A DNA stretch of 64,000 nt, taken from the NCBI RefSeq assembly GCF_001423495.1, contig NZ_LMOG01000018.1, positions 237,255 to 301,254 on the forward strand, written 5' to 3'. Below the pieces are notes generated by a model. That model worked only from the letters and a program-made list of their open reading frames with translations, was not told the DNA's origin and searched no databases. The DNA is from Xanthomonas sp. Leaf131 (lineage in GTDB: Bacteria > Pseudomonadota > Gammaproteobacteria > Xanthomonadales > Xanthomonadaceae). The position numbers and the translations under genes were made by a program. Of this stretch, positions 8,785-17,436 are shown one piece after another; the stretch's first letter is position 1; the number at the start of each line of letters is the position of its first letter.

Positions 8785-9966
8785 TCAAGCGACGCTTCCA
8801 GCGGCATGACCGGACGCCCACGCCCACTGAAAGTTGTAGCCGCCCAACCATCCGGTCACATCCAGCACTTCACCGACGAAGTACAGGCCGGCCGTCAGAC
8901 GCGATTCCATGGTCGCACTGGAGACCTGGTCGGTATCGACCCCGCCGAGCGTTACTTCAGCGGTACGGTAGCCTTCGGTTCCGCTGGCGACCAGCGGAAA
9001 GGCGCCAAGCAGGTCGGCGGCGCTTTGCAGTTGCGGCGGATCCAGTTGGCGCACCGGCTTGTCCGGCAGCCACACCTCGCATAAGCGCTGCGCAAAGCGT
9101 CGCGGCAGCACATCGGCCAGTACATTGCGCAGCTCGGTGGCGCCGCGTTGGCTTTTTTGTTCGCGCAACCACGCTGCTGCATCGTGGCTGGGCAGTAGGT
9201 CCAGGCGCAGATCATCGCCGGGCTGCCAATAAGACGAGATCTGCAGGATCGCCGGGCCGCTGACGCCGCGGTGGGTGACCAGCATGAAGTTGCGGAAGCT
9301 GACGCCGTTGCAGTGCGCCTCGACCGGCACCGCCAGGCCGGACAGGTCCTGCAGCCGTTCCTGATGCCTGCCGCTGAGCGTGAGCGGCACCAGCCCGGCG
9401 CGCGTCGGCAACAGCGTGTGGCCGAACTGCTGGGCCAGCGTATAGCCGAAGCCGCTGGCACCCATGCTTGGAATCGACAGCCCGCCGGTGGCCACGATCA
9501 GCGACTGCGCCTGCACGCGTCCCTGACTGGTGTCGACACTGAAGCCTCCGCTGCCACGCTGGACCGAGAGCACCTGGCACTCGGTACGCACCTGCACGCC
9601 CGCCGCGTCGCATTCGTCCAGCAACATGCGCACGATCTGCTTGGACGAGATATCGCAGAACAGCTGGCCCAGCTCTTTCTCGTGATAGGCGATGCCGTGG
9701 CGCTCGACCATCTCCACGAAATCCGCCGGGCTGTAGCGGGCCAACGCAGACTTGCAGAAGTGGCGATTGGCCGACAGGAAGTTGCCGGGCGTGGTGCCGG
9801 TATTGGTGAAATTGCAGCGCCCGCCACCGGACATCAGGATCTTCTTGCCGACCTTGTTGGCATGGTCGATCACCAGCACCTGGCGGCCGCGCCGGCCAGC
9901 GGTGAAGGCGCTCATCAGGCCGGCCGCGCCGGCACCGATGACCAGCACGTCGCAACGCATGCTCAT
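8785..9966 (-). CDS. NAD(P)/FAD-dependent oxidoreductase, HI0933/YhiN family
   Basis: 393 residues. The N-terminal dinucleotide-binding fold shows VLVIGAGAAGLMSAF (about 6-20), followed by the family hallmark KVGKKILMSGGGRCNFTN (about 40-57). A C-terminal GLYFVGEVLDVTGWLGGYN segment closes the FAD site. Family members are flavoproteins of uncertain substrate. The start is placed at the ATG of an ATGA overlap with the yaeQ stop, giving MSMRCDV; a start two codons later is equally possible. The overlap implies co-translation with yaeQ. Confidence 0.85.
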   Translation of the reverse strand: MSMRCDVLVIGAGAAGLMSAFTAGRRGRQVLVIDHANKVGKKILMSGGGRCNFTNTGTTPGNFLSANRHFCKSALARYSPADFVEMVERHGIAYHEKELGQLFCDISSKQIVRMLLDECDAAGVQVRTECQVLSVQRGSGGFSVDTSQGRVQAQSLIVATGGLSIPSMGASGFGYTLAQQFGHTLLPTRAGLVPLTLSGRHQERLQDLSGLAVPVEAHCNGVSFRNFMLVTHRGVSGPAILQISSYWQPGDDLRLDLLPSHDAAAWLREQKSQRGATELRNVLADVLPRRFAQRLCEVWLPDKPVRQLDPPQLQSAADLLGAFPLVASGTEGYRTAEVTLGGVDTDQVSSATMESRLTAGLYFVGEVLDVTGWLGGYNFQWAWASGHAAGSVA

Positions 9967-10511
9967 TCGGCCGGCGCTTGCCGCACCATCGGTGTCAGGG
10001 TGACGCTGCCATGGTCGGCCAGCATCTGCACCTCGCCGTCCTGGATGATCACATCGAAGCGCATGCCACGTTGAATCAACGCGCCCAGCGCTTCGGTGGC
10101 CTGCGAGTCGAGCTCCAGCACGCGCAGGTTGCGTTGCCGGCTCAGCGCGTTGGCCTGTTTCCTCCACCAGGTTTCGGTGGCCTGGCCGCCGTAGCCGATC
10201 ACCACCGCTTCGCGCGAGCGATTGCAGGCCTTGCGCACGCGGCTTTCATCCGGCTGGCCGAGGTCGATCCACAGATCCGGGTCGCCGGTGTAGTCGCGCC
10301 GCCACAGGTCGGGCTCATCGTCGTTGCTGAGCCCGCGGCCGAATTCCAGGCGGTCGTCGGCAAACAACGCGAATGCCAGCAGCCGCACCATCAGGCGCTC
10401 GTCGGTTTCGGAAGGGTGTTGGGCCAGGGTCAGCGAATGGTTGGCGTAATAGCCACGGTCCATGTCGCTGATCTGAAGTTCCGCCCTGCGGACGGTGGCG
10501 GTGAGAGCCAT
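9963..10511 (-). CDS. yaeQ: YaeQ family protein
   Basis: 182 residues, the usual size for YaeQ. Recognised by MALTATVRRAELQISDMDRGYY at the start (a β-rich N-terminus common to the family), SETDERLMVRLLAFAL, the DLWIDLGQPDE block and the VIGYGG segment. The fold is related to PD-(D/E)XK nucleases, and the E. coli and Salmonella homologues were linked to suppression of RfaH loss; the molecular activity is unresolved. It is first in a probable two-gene unit with the flavoprotein gene downstream (4-base overlap). Confidence 0.85.
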   Translation of the reverse strand: MALTATVRRAELQISDMDRGYYANHSLTLAQHPSETDERLMVRLLAFALFADDRLEFGRGLSNDDEPDLWRRDYTGDPDLWIDLGQPDESRVRKACNRSREAVVIGYGGQATETWWRKQANALSRQRNLRVLELDSQATEALGALIQRGMRFDVIIQDGEVQMLADHGSVTLTPMVRQAPAE

Positions 10512-10573
10512 CAGGATGCCGGTTACAAAGGGCGCCCATGATACGCCCCCGCTGCAAGCCCGGTGTGCTGCCG

Positions 10574-11053
10574 CTAGGCGCGCGGTTGCGCGGCCAGCCA
10601 GCGGTCCAGTTGGGCGGCAAAGGCCTGGCGATCGCGGGCATGCAGCGCAGGTGGACCGCCGGTGGCAACGCCGGCGCCGCGCAATTCTTCCAGGAAGCTG
10701 CGCACCGACAGGCGCTCCCTGATGCTGTTGCTGGTGAACGGCTCGCCGCGCGGGCTGATCGCGCTCGCGCCCCGTTCCAGGACGCGTGCAGCCAAGGGGA
10801 TGTCTTGCGTGACAACAAGATCGCCAGCGGCAACCCGTTCGGCGATGGCGTCATCGGCCGCGTCTGGTCCGCCCGGAACCTGGACGGCGCGGACATGCGC
10901 CAGGCTGGGCGTGGGCAGGAAGCGATTGGCGACCAGGGTCACCGCGGTCCCGGTGCGCGCGGCGGCACGGAACAAAATGTCGCGGACGACTGCGGGGCAG
11001 GCATCGGCGTCGACCCAGATCTGTGTCTGGGAGGATGTGTTTGGCGTATTCAT
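10574..11053 (-). CDS. YaiI/YqxD family protein (DUF188)
   Basis: 159 residues. The opening [20 protein letters not shown] and the central [26 protein letters not shown] followed by SPRGEPFT are characteristic of the UPF0178 (YaiI/YqxD) family, which has a PIN-like acidic pattern but no proven nuclease function. The ATG at 11053 gives a short polar lead-in before the conserved core. It lies about 60 bases upstream of yaeQ on the same strand and may share its transcript. Confidence 0.85.
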   Translation of the reverse strand: MNTPNTSSQTQIWVDADACPAVVRDILFRAAARTGTAVTLVANRFLPTPSLAHVRAVQVPGGPDAADDAIAERVAAGDLVVTQDIPLAARVLERGASAISPRGEPFTSNSIRERLSVRSFLEELRGAGVATGGPPALHARDRQAFAAQLDRWLAAQPRA

Positions 11054-11320
11054 GTGTGGATAGTGGCAGGGAAGGGTCCTGACAGACCGTCAGATTTGGC
11101 CTGACTGCAAAAAAATTGACGCGGGGTGTCGCTTTTTGCTGAAAACACGAGTACTGTGCACGCACTGTGTTTGCAAGGGTCACCGTGAATCGTGGCCTGA
11201 TGCAGCCGGATCGTTACAGATCTCGCTTCATCGTTCCGCTTTACCAACGCCTGCAACTCAGTCTCAGCTCCGGCTTTTCGGACGCTGCGATTTATCCATC
11301 TATAGTTCAGGAGTTTGTAA
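11054..11320. promoter_or_regulatory. Divergent upstream region; long 5' leader of the cold-shock gene
   Basis: 267 gene-free bases separate yaiI (-) from the cold-shock gene (+). Long structured leaders are usual for cold-inducible csp genes. A clear AGGAG (about 11309-11313) precedes the csp ATG. No specific promoter was assigned. Confidence 0.35.
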
Positions 11321-11530
11321 ATGTCAGATCGTCAGAGCGGTACCGTGAAGTGGTTCAACGATGCCAAGGGCTTCGGCTTCATCACCCCGGAAAGCGGCCC
11401 GGACCTGTTCGTGCATTTCCGTGCCATCCAGGGCACCGGCTTCAAGTCGCTGCAGGAAGGCCAGAAAGTGACCTTCGTCGCCGTGCAGGGCCAGAAGGGC
11501 ATGCAGGCTGACCAGGTGCAGGCGGTCTAA
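11321..11530 (+). CDS. Cold-shock protein (CspA family)
   Basis: 69 residues, a single cold-shock domain. The nucleic-acid-binding motifs are RNP1 KGFGFIT (16-22) and RNP2 LFVHF (29-33), with W11 and F12 (KWFND) at the usual aromatic positions. Family members bind single-stranded RNA/DNA and melt RNA structure. It is monocistronic: a long leader lies upstream and a strong intrinsic terminator follows about 25 bases after the stop. Which csp paralogue this is cannot be told from sequence alone. Confidence 0.95.
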   Translation: MSDRQSGTVKWFNDAKGFGFITPESGPDLFVHFRAIQGTGFKSLQEGQKVTFVAVQGQKGMQADQVQAV

Positions 11531-11553
11531 TCCGTCTGCAACCGTAAGGTTGC

Positions 11554-11590
11554 CAAAAACGCCGGTCGCGCAAGCGATCGGCGTTTTTTA
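11554..11590 (+). terminator. Rho-independent terminator after the cold-shock gene
   Basis: AAAAACGCCG at 11554-11563 pairs with CGGCGTTTTT at 11580-11589; an inner GTCGC/GCGAT pairing surrounds a GCAA tetraloop, and the 3' arm ends in a T run. Placement directly after the csp stop supports function. Confidence 0.88.
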
Positions 11591-11710
11591 TTGGGTGTCG
11601 TTTGAGCGATACGATGGGATGTTCGGTGTGATGGTGCATCCCCGCACAAGTGAGCGCAGCGATGACGCCTGGATGGGTAGGATGTGTGCTTTCCGTGCGC
11701 AGCCTTTCTG

Positions 11711-12409
11711 ATGATCACTGTTCACCATCTCAATAATTCCCGTTCCCAGCGCGTGTTGTGGCTGCTGGAAGAACTGGCGCTGCCGTACCAGATTGTGCGG
11801 CATGAGCGCGACCCCAAGACCATGCTGGCGCCGGCCGCATTGCGTGCGATCCACCCGCTGGGCAAATCGCCGCTGATCGTCGATGGCGGTCTGACCGTGG
11901 CCGAATCCGGCGCGATCCTGGAATATCTGACCGAGCGCTACGACACCGAGTGCGCGCTGTCGCCGTCGCCGCGTCCGCTGGATTCGCCGGAACGCCTGCA
12001 GTTTCGCTACTGGATGCATTACGCCGAAGGCTCGGCGATGCCGCCGCTGCTGATGACCCTGATCTTCGGGCGCATCCGCAGTGCGCCGATGCCGTTTTTC
12101 GTCAAGCCGGTTGCACGCGCGATCGCGGACAAGGCGATGTCGAGCTTCGTCGGTCCGCAACTCAAGCTGCACCTGGACTGGATGGAGCAGTCGCTGCAGA
12201 CCAGCACCTGGTTCGCCGGCGAGCGTTTCACTGCGGCCGATATCCAGATGAGCTTCCCGGTGCAGGCTGCTGCGGCGCGTGGCGGCGGGTTGGAAAACCA
12301 CCCGCGTTTGCGTGCCTTCCTGGAGCGGATCGAAGCGCGTCCGGCATACCAGGCCGCGCTGAAGAAGGGTGGCCCGTTCGAGCTGATGGGGCGCAAACCT
12401 GCCGAGTGA
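11711..12409 (+). CDS. Glutathione S-transferase family protein
   Basis: 232 residues. The N-terminal thioredoxin-like domain (1-80) contains NSRSQRVLWLLEEL, HPLGKSPLIVDGG with the cis-Pro, and ESGAILEYLTERY, the glutathione-binding Glu-Ser. The C-terminal helical domain (about 90-220) carries FTAADIQMSFP, the N-capping-box region of GSTs. The Ser/Arg near residue 10-14 would be the activating residue. Substrate cannot be inferred. It is flanked by the csp terminator upstream and a convergent esterase gene downstream. Confidence 0.92.
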   Translation: MITVHHLNNSRSQRVLWLLEELALPYQIVRHERDPKTMLAPAALRAIHPLGKSPLIVDGGLTVAESGAILEYLTERYDTECALSPSPRPLDSPERLQFRYWMHYAEGSAMPPLLMTLIFGRIRSAPMPFFVKPVARAIADKAMSSFVGPQLKLHLDWMEQSLQTSTWFAGERFTAADIQMSFPVQAAAARGGGLENHPRLRAFLERIEARPAYQAALKKGGPFELMGRKPAE

Positions 12410-12482
12410 TGCCGGCTGTCGCCGTGTCGACCAAGGCGCTAGGGAAGGCGCGGGTCACCCTGCTTGCCGGCGTCCGGCCCTG

Positions 12483-12530
12483 GATCGGCGACTCCCCACT
12501 CCCGACTCCCCCATCCCGCGCCGCACAGAC
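12483..12530. repeat. Single heptamer-type arm between convergent genes
   Basis: GATCGGCGACTCCCC followed by ACTCCCGACTCCC resembles the GATTCCC arm of the heptamer elements at 17349-17424, 52690-52814 and 61489-61621, but there is no matching GGGAATC arm here. Confidence 0.4.
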
Positions 12531-12554
12531 TCGCAGGCGCTAGACGCACATCCA

Positions 12555-13430
12555 TCACGGCGCGCGACACTGCCGCAGAAACTGCAGCGTGTCGCGTAGT
12601 ACCGCCGAGCGCTCGGGCGACTTGCGCAACGCCAGCACGATGCCGAGATGGCCCATGCCTGGGTAGACCTTCAACTCGGCAGTGCCGCCTTCGCGTTGCA
12701 GCGCCTGCTGCAGCGAGGTGCTGTTCTGCAATTCGACCACACGGTCGGCATCACCGTGTAGCAACAGCATCGGCGGTTCGTCGCCGCCGACGTAATGCAC
12801 CGGTTGCGATTGCTGTTGCGCGGCCGGTGCCTGACCGAAGATCTCGATCAACTCGGGGTCGGTCAGCGGCAGGAAGTCATATGGCCCGGCCAATCCCACC
12901 ACGCCGCACAGCTGACGCGGCTTCAGACCTTGTGGCTGCAACCAACGCGCATCGGTGCCCAGCAATGCCGCCATATGCGCACCGGCCGAGTGACCCATCA
13001 CGGCGAGCCGTTTCGGGTCGCCGCCGTAGTCATGCGCACGCCGATAGCCCCAAGCAGTGGCGCCGGCGGCATCGGACATGAAGCCTTGCAGGCCGACCTG
13101 CGGATACTTGCGGTAGTCGGCCACCATCGCCACCACGCCTTGACGGGCGAGTGCGCGGCCTACCCACCGGTAGTTGGCGCGGCTGCCGTGCTTCCAGGTG
13201 CCGCCGTAGAAGAACACCACCACCGGCGCGTCGACCGCGCCGCGCGGTTGATAGACATCCAGCGCCAGGCCATGCGCCGGATCGAACACCTGGTTGCGGT
13301 GTTCGACGATACCGTCACGACTGGAGGCGGCATTTATGCCGCCGAAGAACACGCTGCTGCAGGCGGTCAGGGTCAACGAACCGAGCAGCAGAACGGCGGG
13401 ACGAAACCAGCGATAGGCGCGCGAGGGCAT
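12555..13430 (-). CDS. Alpha/beta hydrolase lipoprotein (carboxylesterase-like)
   Basis: 291 residues. The N-terminus has a hydrophobic segment ending in the lipobox L-T-A-C, so membrane anchoring is likely. The hydrolase core shows FYGGTWKHGSR (oxyanion-hole HGG-like motif, here YGG), GHSAGAH with the nucleophilic Ser, HGDADRVV with the catalytic Asp and MGHLGI with the catalytic His. This matches esterases of the BD-FAE/Abhydrolase_3 type. The frame stays open far upstream, but only the ATG at 13430 gives the signal sequence. Substrate unknown. Confidence 0.85.
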   Translation of the reverse strand: MPSRAYRWFRPAVLLLGSLTLTACSSVFFGGINAASSRDGIVEHRNQVFDPAHGLALDVYQPRGAVDAPVVVFFYGGTWKHGSRANYRWVGRALARQGVVAMVADYRKYPQVGLQGFMSDAAGATAWGYRRAHDYGGDPKRLAVMGHSAGAHMAALLGTDARWLQPQGLKPRQLCGVVGLAGPYDFLPLTDPELIEIFGQAPAAQQQSQPVHYVGGDEPPMLLLHGDADRVVELQNSTSLQQALQREGGTAELKVYPGMGHLGIVLALRKSPERSAVLRDTLQFLRQCRAP

Positions 13431-13598
13431 GGGCAATGTCGGTTGTGAGGGCAGGAGAGATAGCGGTTTGTCTGTCGCCAACCTGTGCAGGCCGCGCCTG
13501 CTTGGCGTCGGCAAGCTAGTCGAAGATACGGTGCGCGCGCAACGCCGGATGCGCAGTGCGCATGCAAAGTTCACTGGCGCTGCCCTAGGCTTGCTGGC

Positions 13599-15155
13599 AT
13601 GACAGATCTCACGTTCGACAACCGCCTGCGTCAGCAGTTGCCTGGTGATACCGAAGAAGGTTCGCGCCGCCGCGAGGTGAGCGCTGCCTGGTCCTCGCTG
13701 CAGCCGACGCCGGTCGCAGCGCCAAGGCTGCTGGCCTATTCCGCCGAGATGGCGCAACGACTCGGGCTGGACGAGGCCGAGATCGCCAGTGCGCGGTTTG
13801 CCGAGGTGTTCGGCGGCAACGCGGTGTACCCGGGCATGCAGCCGTGGGCGGTCAATTACGGCGGGCACCAGTTCGGGCATTGGGCCGGTCAGCTGGGCGA
13901 TGGCCGGGCGATCTCGCTGGGCGAGGCGATCGGGATGGATGGCGGCCGCTACGAATTGCAGCTCAAGGGCGCCGGCCCGACGCCGTATTCGCGCGGCGCC
14001 GATGGCCGTGCAGTGTTGCGCTCGTCGATTCGCGAATTCCTGTGCAGCGAAGCGATGCATCACCTTGGTGTGCCGACCACGCGCGCTCTGAGCTTGGTTA
14101 CCACCGGCGATACGGTGGTGCGCGACATGTTTTACGACGGCCGGCCGCAGCGCGAACCCGGCGCGATCGTCTGCCGGGTGGCGCCGTCGTTCATCCGCTT
14201 CGGCAACTTCGAGTTGCCCAGTGCGCGCGGCGATCTCGCGCTGCTGCGGCAGTGGGCGGATTTCACCATTGCGCGCGATTTCCCGGAACTGGAAGGTGCT
14301 GGCGAGGAGTTGTACGCCGACTGGTTTGCGCAGGTCTGCGAGCGCACCGCAGTGATGGTGGCGCACTGGATGCGGGTCGGTTTCGTGCATGGGGTCATGA
14401 ACACCGACAACATGTCGATCCTGGGCCTGACCATCGATTACGGCCCGTACGGCTGGGTCGACGATTACGACCCGGACTGGACGCCGAACACCACCGACGC
14501 GCAGGGCCGGCGTTACCGCTTCGGCACCCAGCCACAAGTGGCGTATTGGAACCTGGGCCGTCTGGCGCAAGCGCTGGCACCGCTGTTTGCCGACCAGGCG
14601 CCGTTGCAGCAGGGGCTGGACCGCTTTCGCGATGCCTATTTGGCGTGCGACCGCCGCGACACCGCCGCCAAGCTGGGCCTAGCCGATTGCCGTGACGAGG
14701 ATCTGCAGTTGATGGATGCGCTGCGCGAATTGATGCACACCGCCGAGATGGACATGACGCTGACATTTCGCGGCTTGATCGCGCTGTCACCCGAGCATCC
14801 CGACCCAGCGCTACTGCGCGAAGCCTTCTACGACGAAGACAAGCGCGTTGCGCATGCAGCGCAGTTGCAGGAGTGGTTGCAACGCTATGCCACGCGGCTA
14901 ACCGAGGACACGTTGTCGCCAGACGAGCGCCGCGCACGCATGCGCCTGGCCAATCCGCGCTATGTGCTGCGCAACTATCTGGCGCAGCAGGCGATCGATC
15001 TGGCCGAGCAGGGCGATCCGTCGGGGGTGCAGGATTTGCTGGAGGTCATGCGTCACCCGTACGACGACCAGCCGGGTCGCGACGCGTTTGCCGCGCGCCG
15101 GCCGGAGTGGGCGCGCGACCGTGCCGGCTGTTCGATGCTGTCGTGCAGTTCCTGA
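13599..15155 (+). CDS. selO: Protein adenylyltransferase SelO (YdiU)
   Basis: 518 residues, the usual SelO length. SelO is a pseudokinase that binds ATP in a flipped pose and transfers AMP to Ser/Thr/Tyr of target proteins, with a role in redox stress. Conserved blocks include [58 protein letters not shown] (with the metal-binding Asn/Asp) and DPDWTPN. The C-terminus ends in C-S-S, the position where eukaryotic SelO has selenocysteine. ATG at 13599 begins [10 protein letters not shown]; the longer upstream frame has no family match. Confidence 0.94.
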   Translation: MTDLTFDNRLRQQLPGDTEEGSRRREVSAAWSSLQPTPVAAPRLLAYSAEMAQRLGLDEAEIASARFAEVFGGNAVYPGMQPWAVNYGGHQFGHWAGQLGDGRAISLGEAIGMDGGRYELQLKGAGPTPYSRGADGRAVLRSSIREFLCSEAMHHLGVPTTRALSLVTTGDTVVRDMFYDGRPQREPGAIVCRVAPSFIRFGNFELPSARGDLALLRQWADFTIARDFPELEGAGEELYADWFAQVCERTAVMVAHWMRVGFVHGVMNTDNMSILGLTIDYGPYGWVDDYDPDWTPNTTDAQGRRYRFGTQPQVAYWNLGRLAQALAPLFADQAPLQQGLDRFRDAYLACDRRDTAAKLGLADCRDEDLQLMDALRELMHTAEMDMTLTFRGLIALSPEHPDPALLREAFYDEDKRVAHAAQLQEWLQRYATRLTEDTLSPDERRARMRLANPRYVLRNYLAQQAIDLAEQGDPSGVQDLLEVMRHPYDDQPGRDAFAARRPEWARDRAGCSMLSCSS

Positions 15156-15250
15156 CGCGCTCAGATGCACGTATGCCATAAACGCGGCGTCATGCATGCG
15201 CGCAGCCTAGAATATGCACCGACCCCATTGGCCACAACGCCACCACCGCC

Positions 15251-15811
15251 ATGACTGACTGCAGCCGCTGCGCCGGCACCACTTCCTCCGGACCCAATCA
15301 TTGGTCGGACCGGATTCGCGACATCGTCGACTTTCCCAAGCCGGGCATCGTCTTCAAGGACATCACCCCGCTGCTGTCGGACGGCCCCGACTTTGCCTCG
15401 GCGCTGGACGAAATGGCGCAGCCCTGGCGCACCACGCCGCTGGATGCGGTGCTGGGCATCGAAGCGCGCGGTTTTATTTTGGGTGCGGCGCTGGCGCGCG
15501 AACTGCGCACCGGCTTTGTTCCGGTGCGCAAGCCTGGCAAGTTACCCGGGCGCACCTTGGTCCAGGAATATGCGCTGGAATACGGTACCGATCGCATCGA
15601 GATGCACGAAGACGCTTTGCCGCGCGGGGCGCGGGTGTTGATCGTCGATGACGTGCTGGCCACGGGCGGCACGCTGCGCGCGGCGTTGAGTCTGGCCGCA
15701 CAGCTGGAACTGGAAGTGGTCGGCGCGGCGGTGCTGGTCGAGTTGCTGGAGTTGCAGGGACGCGGCAAGTGGGCCAACGATGTGCCGTTGCTGGCCACGT
15801 TGAGCTACTGA
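15251..15811 (+). CDS. apt: Adenine phosphoribosyltransferase
   Basis: 186 residues. Salvages adenine to AMP using PRPP. The type I PRTase fold is shown by [16 protein letters not shown] near the N-terminus, [21 protein letters not shown] and the PRPP loop [13 protein letters not shown] (about 129-141). The ATG at 15251 gives a short Cys-containing lead (MTDCSRCAG) before the conserved region; E. coli Apt starts at a comparable point. It converges on dbpA, with a strong hairpin between the two stops. Confidence 0.95.
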   Translation: MTDCSRCAGTTSSGPNHWSDRIRDIVDFPKPGIVFKDITPLLSDGPDFASALDEMAQPWRTTPLDAVLGIEARGFILGAALARELRTGFVPVRKPGKLPGRTLVQEYALEYGTDRIEMHEDALPRGARVLIVDDVLATGGTLRAALSLAAQLELEVVGAAVLVELLELQGRGKWANDVPLLATLSY

Positions 15812-15928
15812 TTCAGGCATCTTGCTGATCGACCTGCTGGTCGATCGGACTACCTGGTCGCAGGGAATGCGCGAGAGTCCGCATCCCTGTGGAGCGTGCG
15901 GCAGGCGATGCTGCCGCCGCATGATCTT

Positions 15929-15956
15929 ACGGCGGGCAGGGATGCCTGCCCGCCGT
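15929..15956. terminator. Hairpin between converging apt and dbpA
   Basis: A 12-base perfect stem (ACGGCGGGCAGG / CCTGCCCGCCGT) with loop GATG sits three bases past the dbpA stop and about 115 bases past apt. It lacks a clear T run, so termination is inferred from position and stability. Confidence 0.5.
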
Positions 15957-15959
15957 TGG

Positions 15960-17336
15960 TTACAGCTTGCTGACCCGGAACCGGCGTCCCTTGATCTTGC
16001 CCGCATGCAGGTGCGCCAGTGCCTTGGCGACATGCGCGCGGGCGATGGCGACATAGGAGCGGGTGGGGTAGATCGCGATCTTGCCGATCGCCGCACCCGA
16101 GAGCCCGGCTTCGCCGGTCAGTGCGCCCAGGATGTCGCCGGCACGCAGCTTGTCGGTCTTGCCGCCATCGATCCGCAAGGTGGTCATGGCCGCTTGCGGC
16201 AGTTGCGCCGGGCGCGCGGTGGCCAATGGTGCACGCGACCACTTCAGCGGCTGGCCTTGTTCGGCTTCCAGTGCCTGTGCGCGCCCTGTTTCGCGTGAGG
16301 CCACCAGGCTGAGCGCCAAGCCGCGCTTGCCGGCACGCGCGGTGCGGCCGATGCGGTGGCGGTAGGTTTCGGTATCGGTGGGCAGCTCGTAATTGACCAC
16401 TGCCGCCAGGTCTTCCACATCCAGCCCGCGCGCGGCCACATCGCTGGCCACCAACACGTTGCAGCTGCGGTTGACGAAGCGCACCAGCACTTCGTCGCGG
16501 TCGCGCTGCTCCATGTCGCCATGCAGCGCCAGCGCAGAGAAGCCGAACTCCTGCAGCGACCCAGCCACTTCGTCCACTTCCTTGCGGGTATTGCAGAACA
16601 CCACGCTGGATTCGGGATTGAAGCGCAGCAGCAGGCCAGCGACGGCTTTCTGCCGATAGGTGGGATCGACCTCGAAGAATTGCTGGTCGATTTCCGGTGC
16701 GTTGTCGGCGCCTTCGACGGTGATTTCGATCGGGTCCTTCAAAATCTCGCGTGCGAGCGTGCGGATGATGTCGGGGAAGGTGGCCGAGAACAGCAGGCTC
16801 TGGCGGTGCTTGTCGCAGCGGCTGGCGATCTCGCGGATGGGTTCTTCGAAGCCCATGTCGAGCATGCGGTCGGCTTCGTCCAGCACCAGCGTGCGCACCC
16901 CGCCCAGATGCAGCGCGCGCTTGCGCGCCAGTTCCTGGATACGCCCGGGCGTGCCGACCACCACTTGCGGGTCGTGCGCTTCCAGCGAGGCCAGTTGCGG
17001 GCCCAGCGGCATGCCGCCGGTCAGCACCACCAACTTCATGTTGGGGATGCCGGTGGCCAGCTTGCGCAGCTGCTTGCCGACCTGATCGGCCAGTTCGCGG
17101 GTGGGGCACAGCACCAGCGCTTGCGCGCGGGTCAGTGCCGGGTCGAGCTTTTGCAGCAGACCCAGCCCGAAGGCGGCAGTCTTGCCGCTGCCGGTGGGGG
17201 CCTGGGCGATGACGTCGAGCCCTTGCAGGATCGGCGGCAGGCTTTGCGCCTGGATGGGAGTAAGCACGGTGTAGCCAAGGGCGTCGATGCCGGGGGCCAG
17301 GGCCGGCGACAGCGGCAGCGCGGAGAATTCGTTCAT
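15960..17336 (-). CDS. dbpA: ATP-dependent RNA helicase DbpA (DEAD-box)
   Basis: 458 residues. Motifs in order: Q motif (TPIQAQSLP), Walker A APTGSGKT, PTRELADQ, TGGMPLG, TPGRI, VLDEADRM, FSATF, and HRIGRTARAG. The C-terminal ~75 residues (TLRIDGGKTDKLRAGDILGAL..., ending KGRRFRVSKL) form the DbpA RNA-binding domain that targets helix 92 of 23S rRNA during 50S assembly. The ATG at 17336 gives MNEFSALPL; a longer frame runs into the heptamer repeat and would add repeat-encoded residues. Divergent from uup. Confidence 0.95.
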   Translation of the reverse strand: MNEFSALPLSPALAPGIDALGYTVLTPIQAQSLPPILQGLDVIAQAPTGSGKTAAFGLGLLQKLDPALTRAQALVLCPTRELADQVGKQLRKLATGIPNMKLVVLTGGMPLGPQLASLEAHDPQVVVGTPGRIQELARKRALHLGGVRTLVLDEADRMLDMGFEEPIREIASRCDKHRQSLLFSATFPDIIRTLAREILKDPIEITVEGADNAPEIDQQFFEVDPTYRQKAVAGLLLRFNPESSVVFCNTRKEVDEVAGSLQEFGFSALALHGDMEQRDRDEVLVRFVNRSCNVLVASDVAARGLDVEDLAAVVNYELPTDTETYRHRIGRTARAGKRGLALSLVASRETGRAQALEAEQGQPLKWSRAPLATARPAQLPQAAMTTLRIDGGKTDKLRAGDILGALTGEAGLSGAAIGKIAIYPTRSYVAIARAHVAKALAHLHAGKIKGRRFRVSKL

Positions 17337-17348
17337 GGCGCATTTTAG

Positions 17349-17424
17349 CGGGAATCGGGAGTGGGGAATGGGGAATCGCAACGGCGAGGCGTTTCCATTC
17401 CCGATTCACTATTGCCGATTCCCG
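17349..17424. repeat. Heptamer inverted element between dbpA and uup
   Basis: A left arm built on GGGAATC (from 17350, ending GGGAATCGCAAC) faces a right arm built on GATTCCC (ending about 17424). The two arms can pair over a roughly 12-base loop. It occupies almost all of the divergent promoter region. Related elements are at 31754-31790, 52690-52814 and 61489-61621. Confidence 0.8.
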
Positions 17425-17436
17425 TACAATCGGCCC

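Noticed and set aside
7078-9084. 668-codon + strand frame opposite fimX
   Set aside because: Antisense shadow of a well-recognised gene; composition is His/Arg/Ala-rich with no family pattern.
13431-14570. Upstream extension of the esterase frame across selO
   Set aside because: The lipoprotein signal begins at 13430; the rest overlaps selO on the opposite strand.
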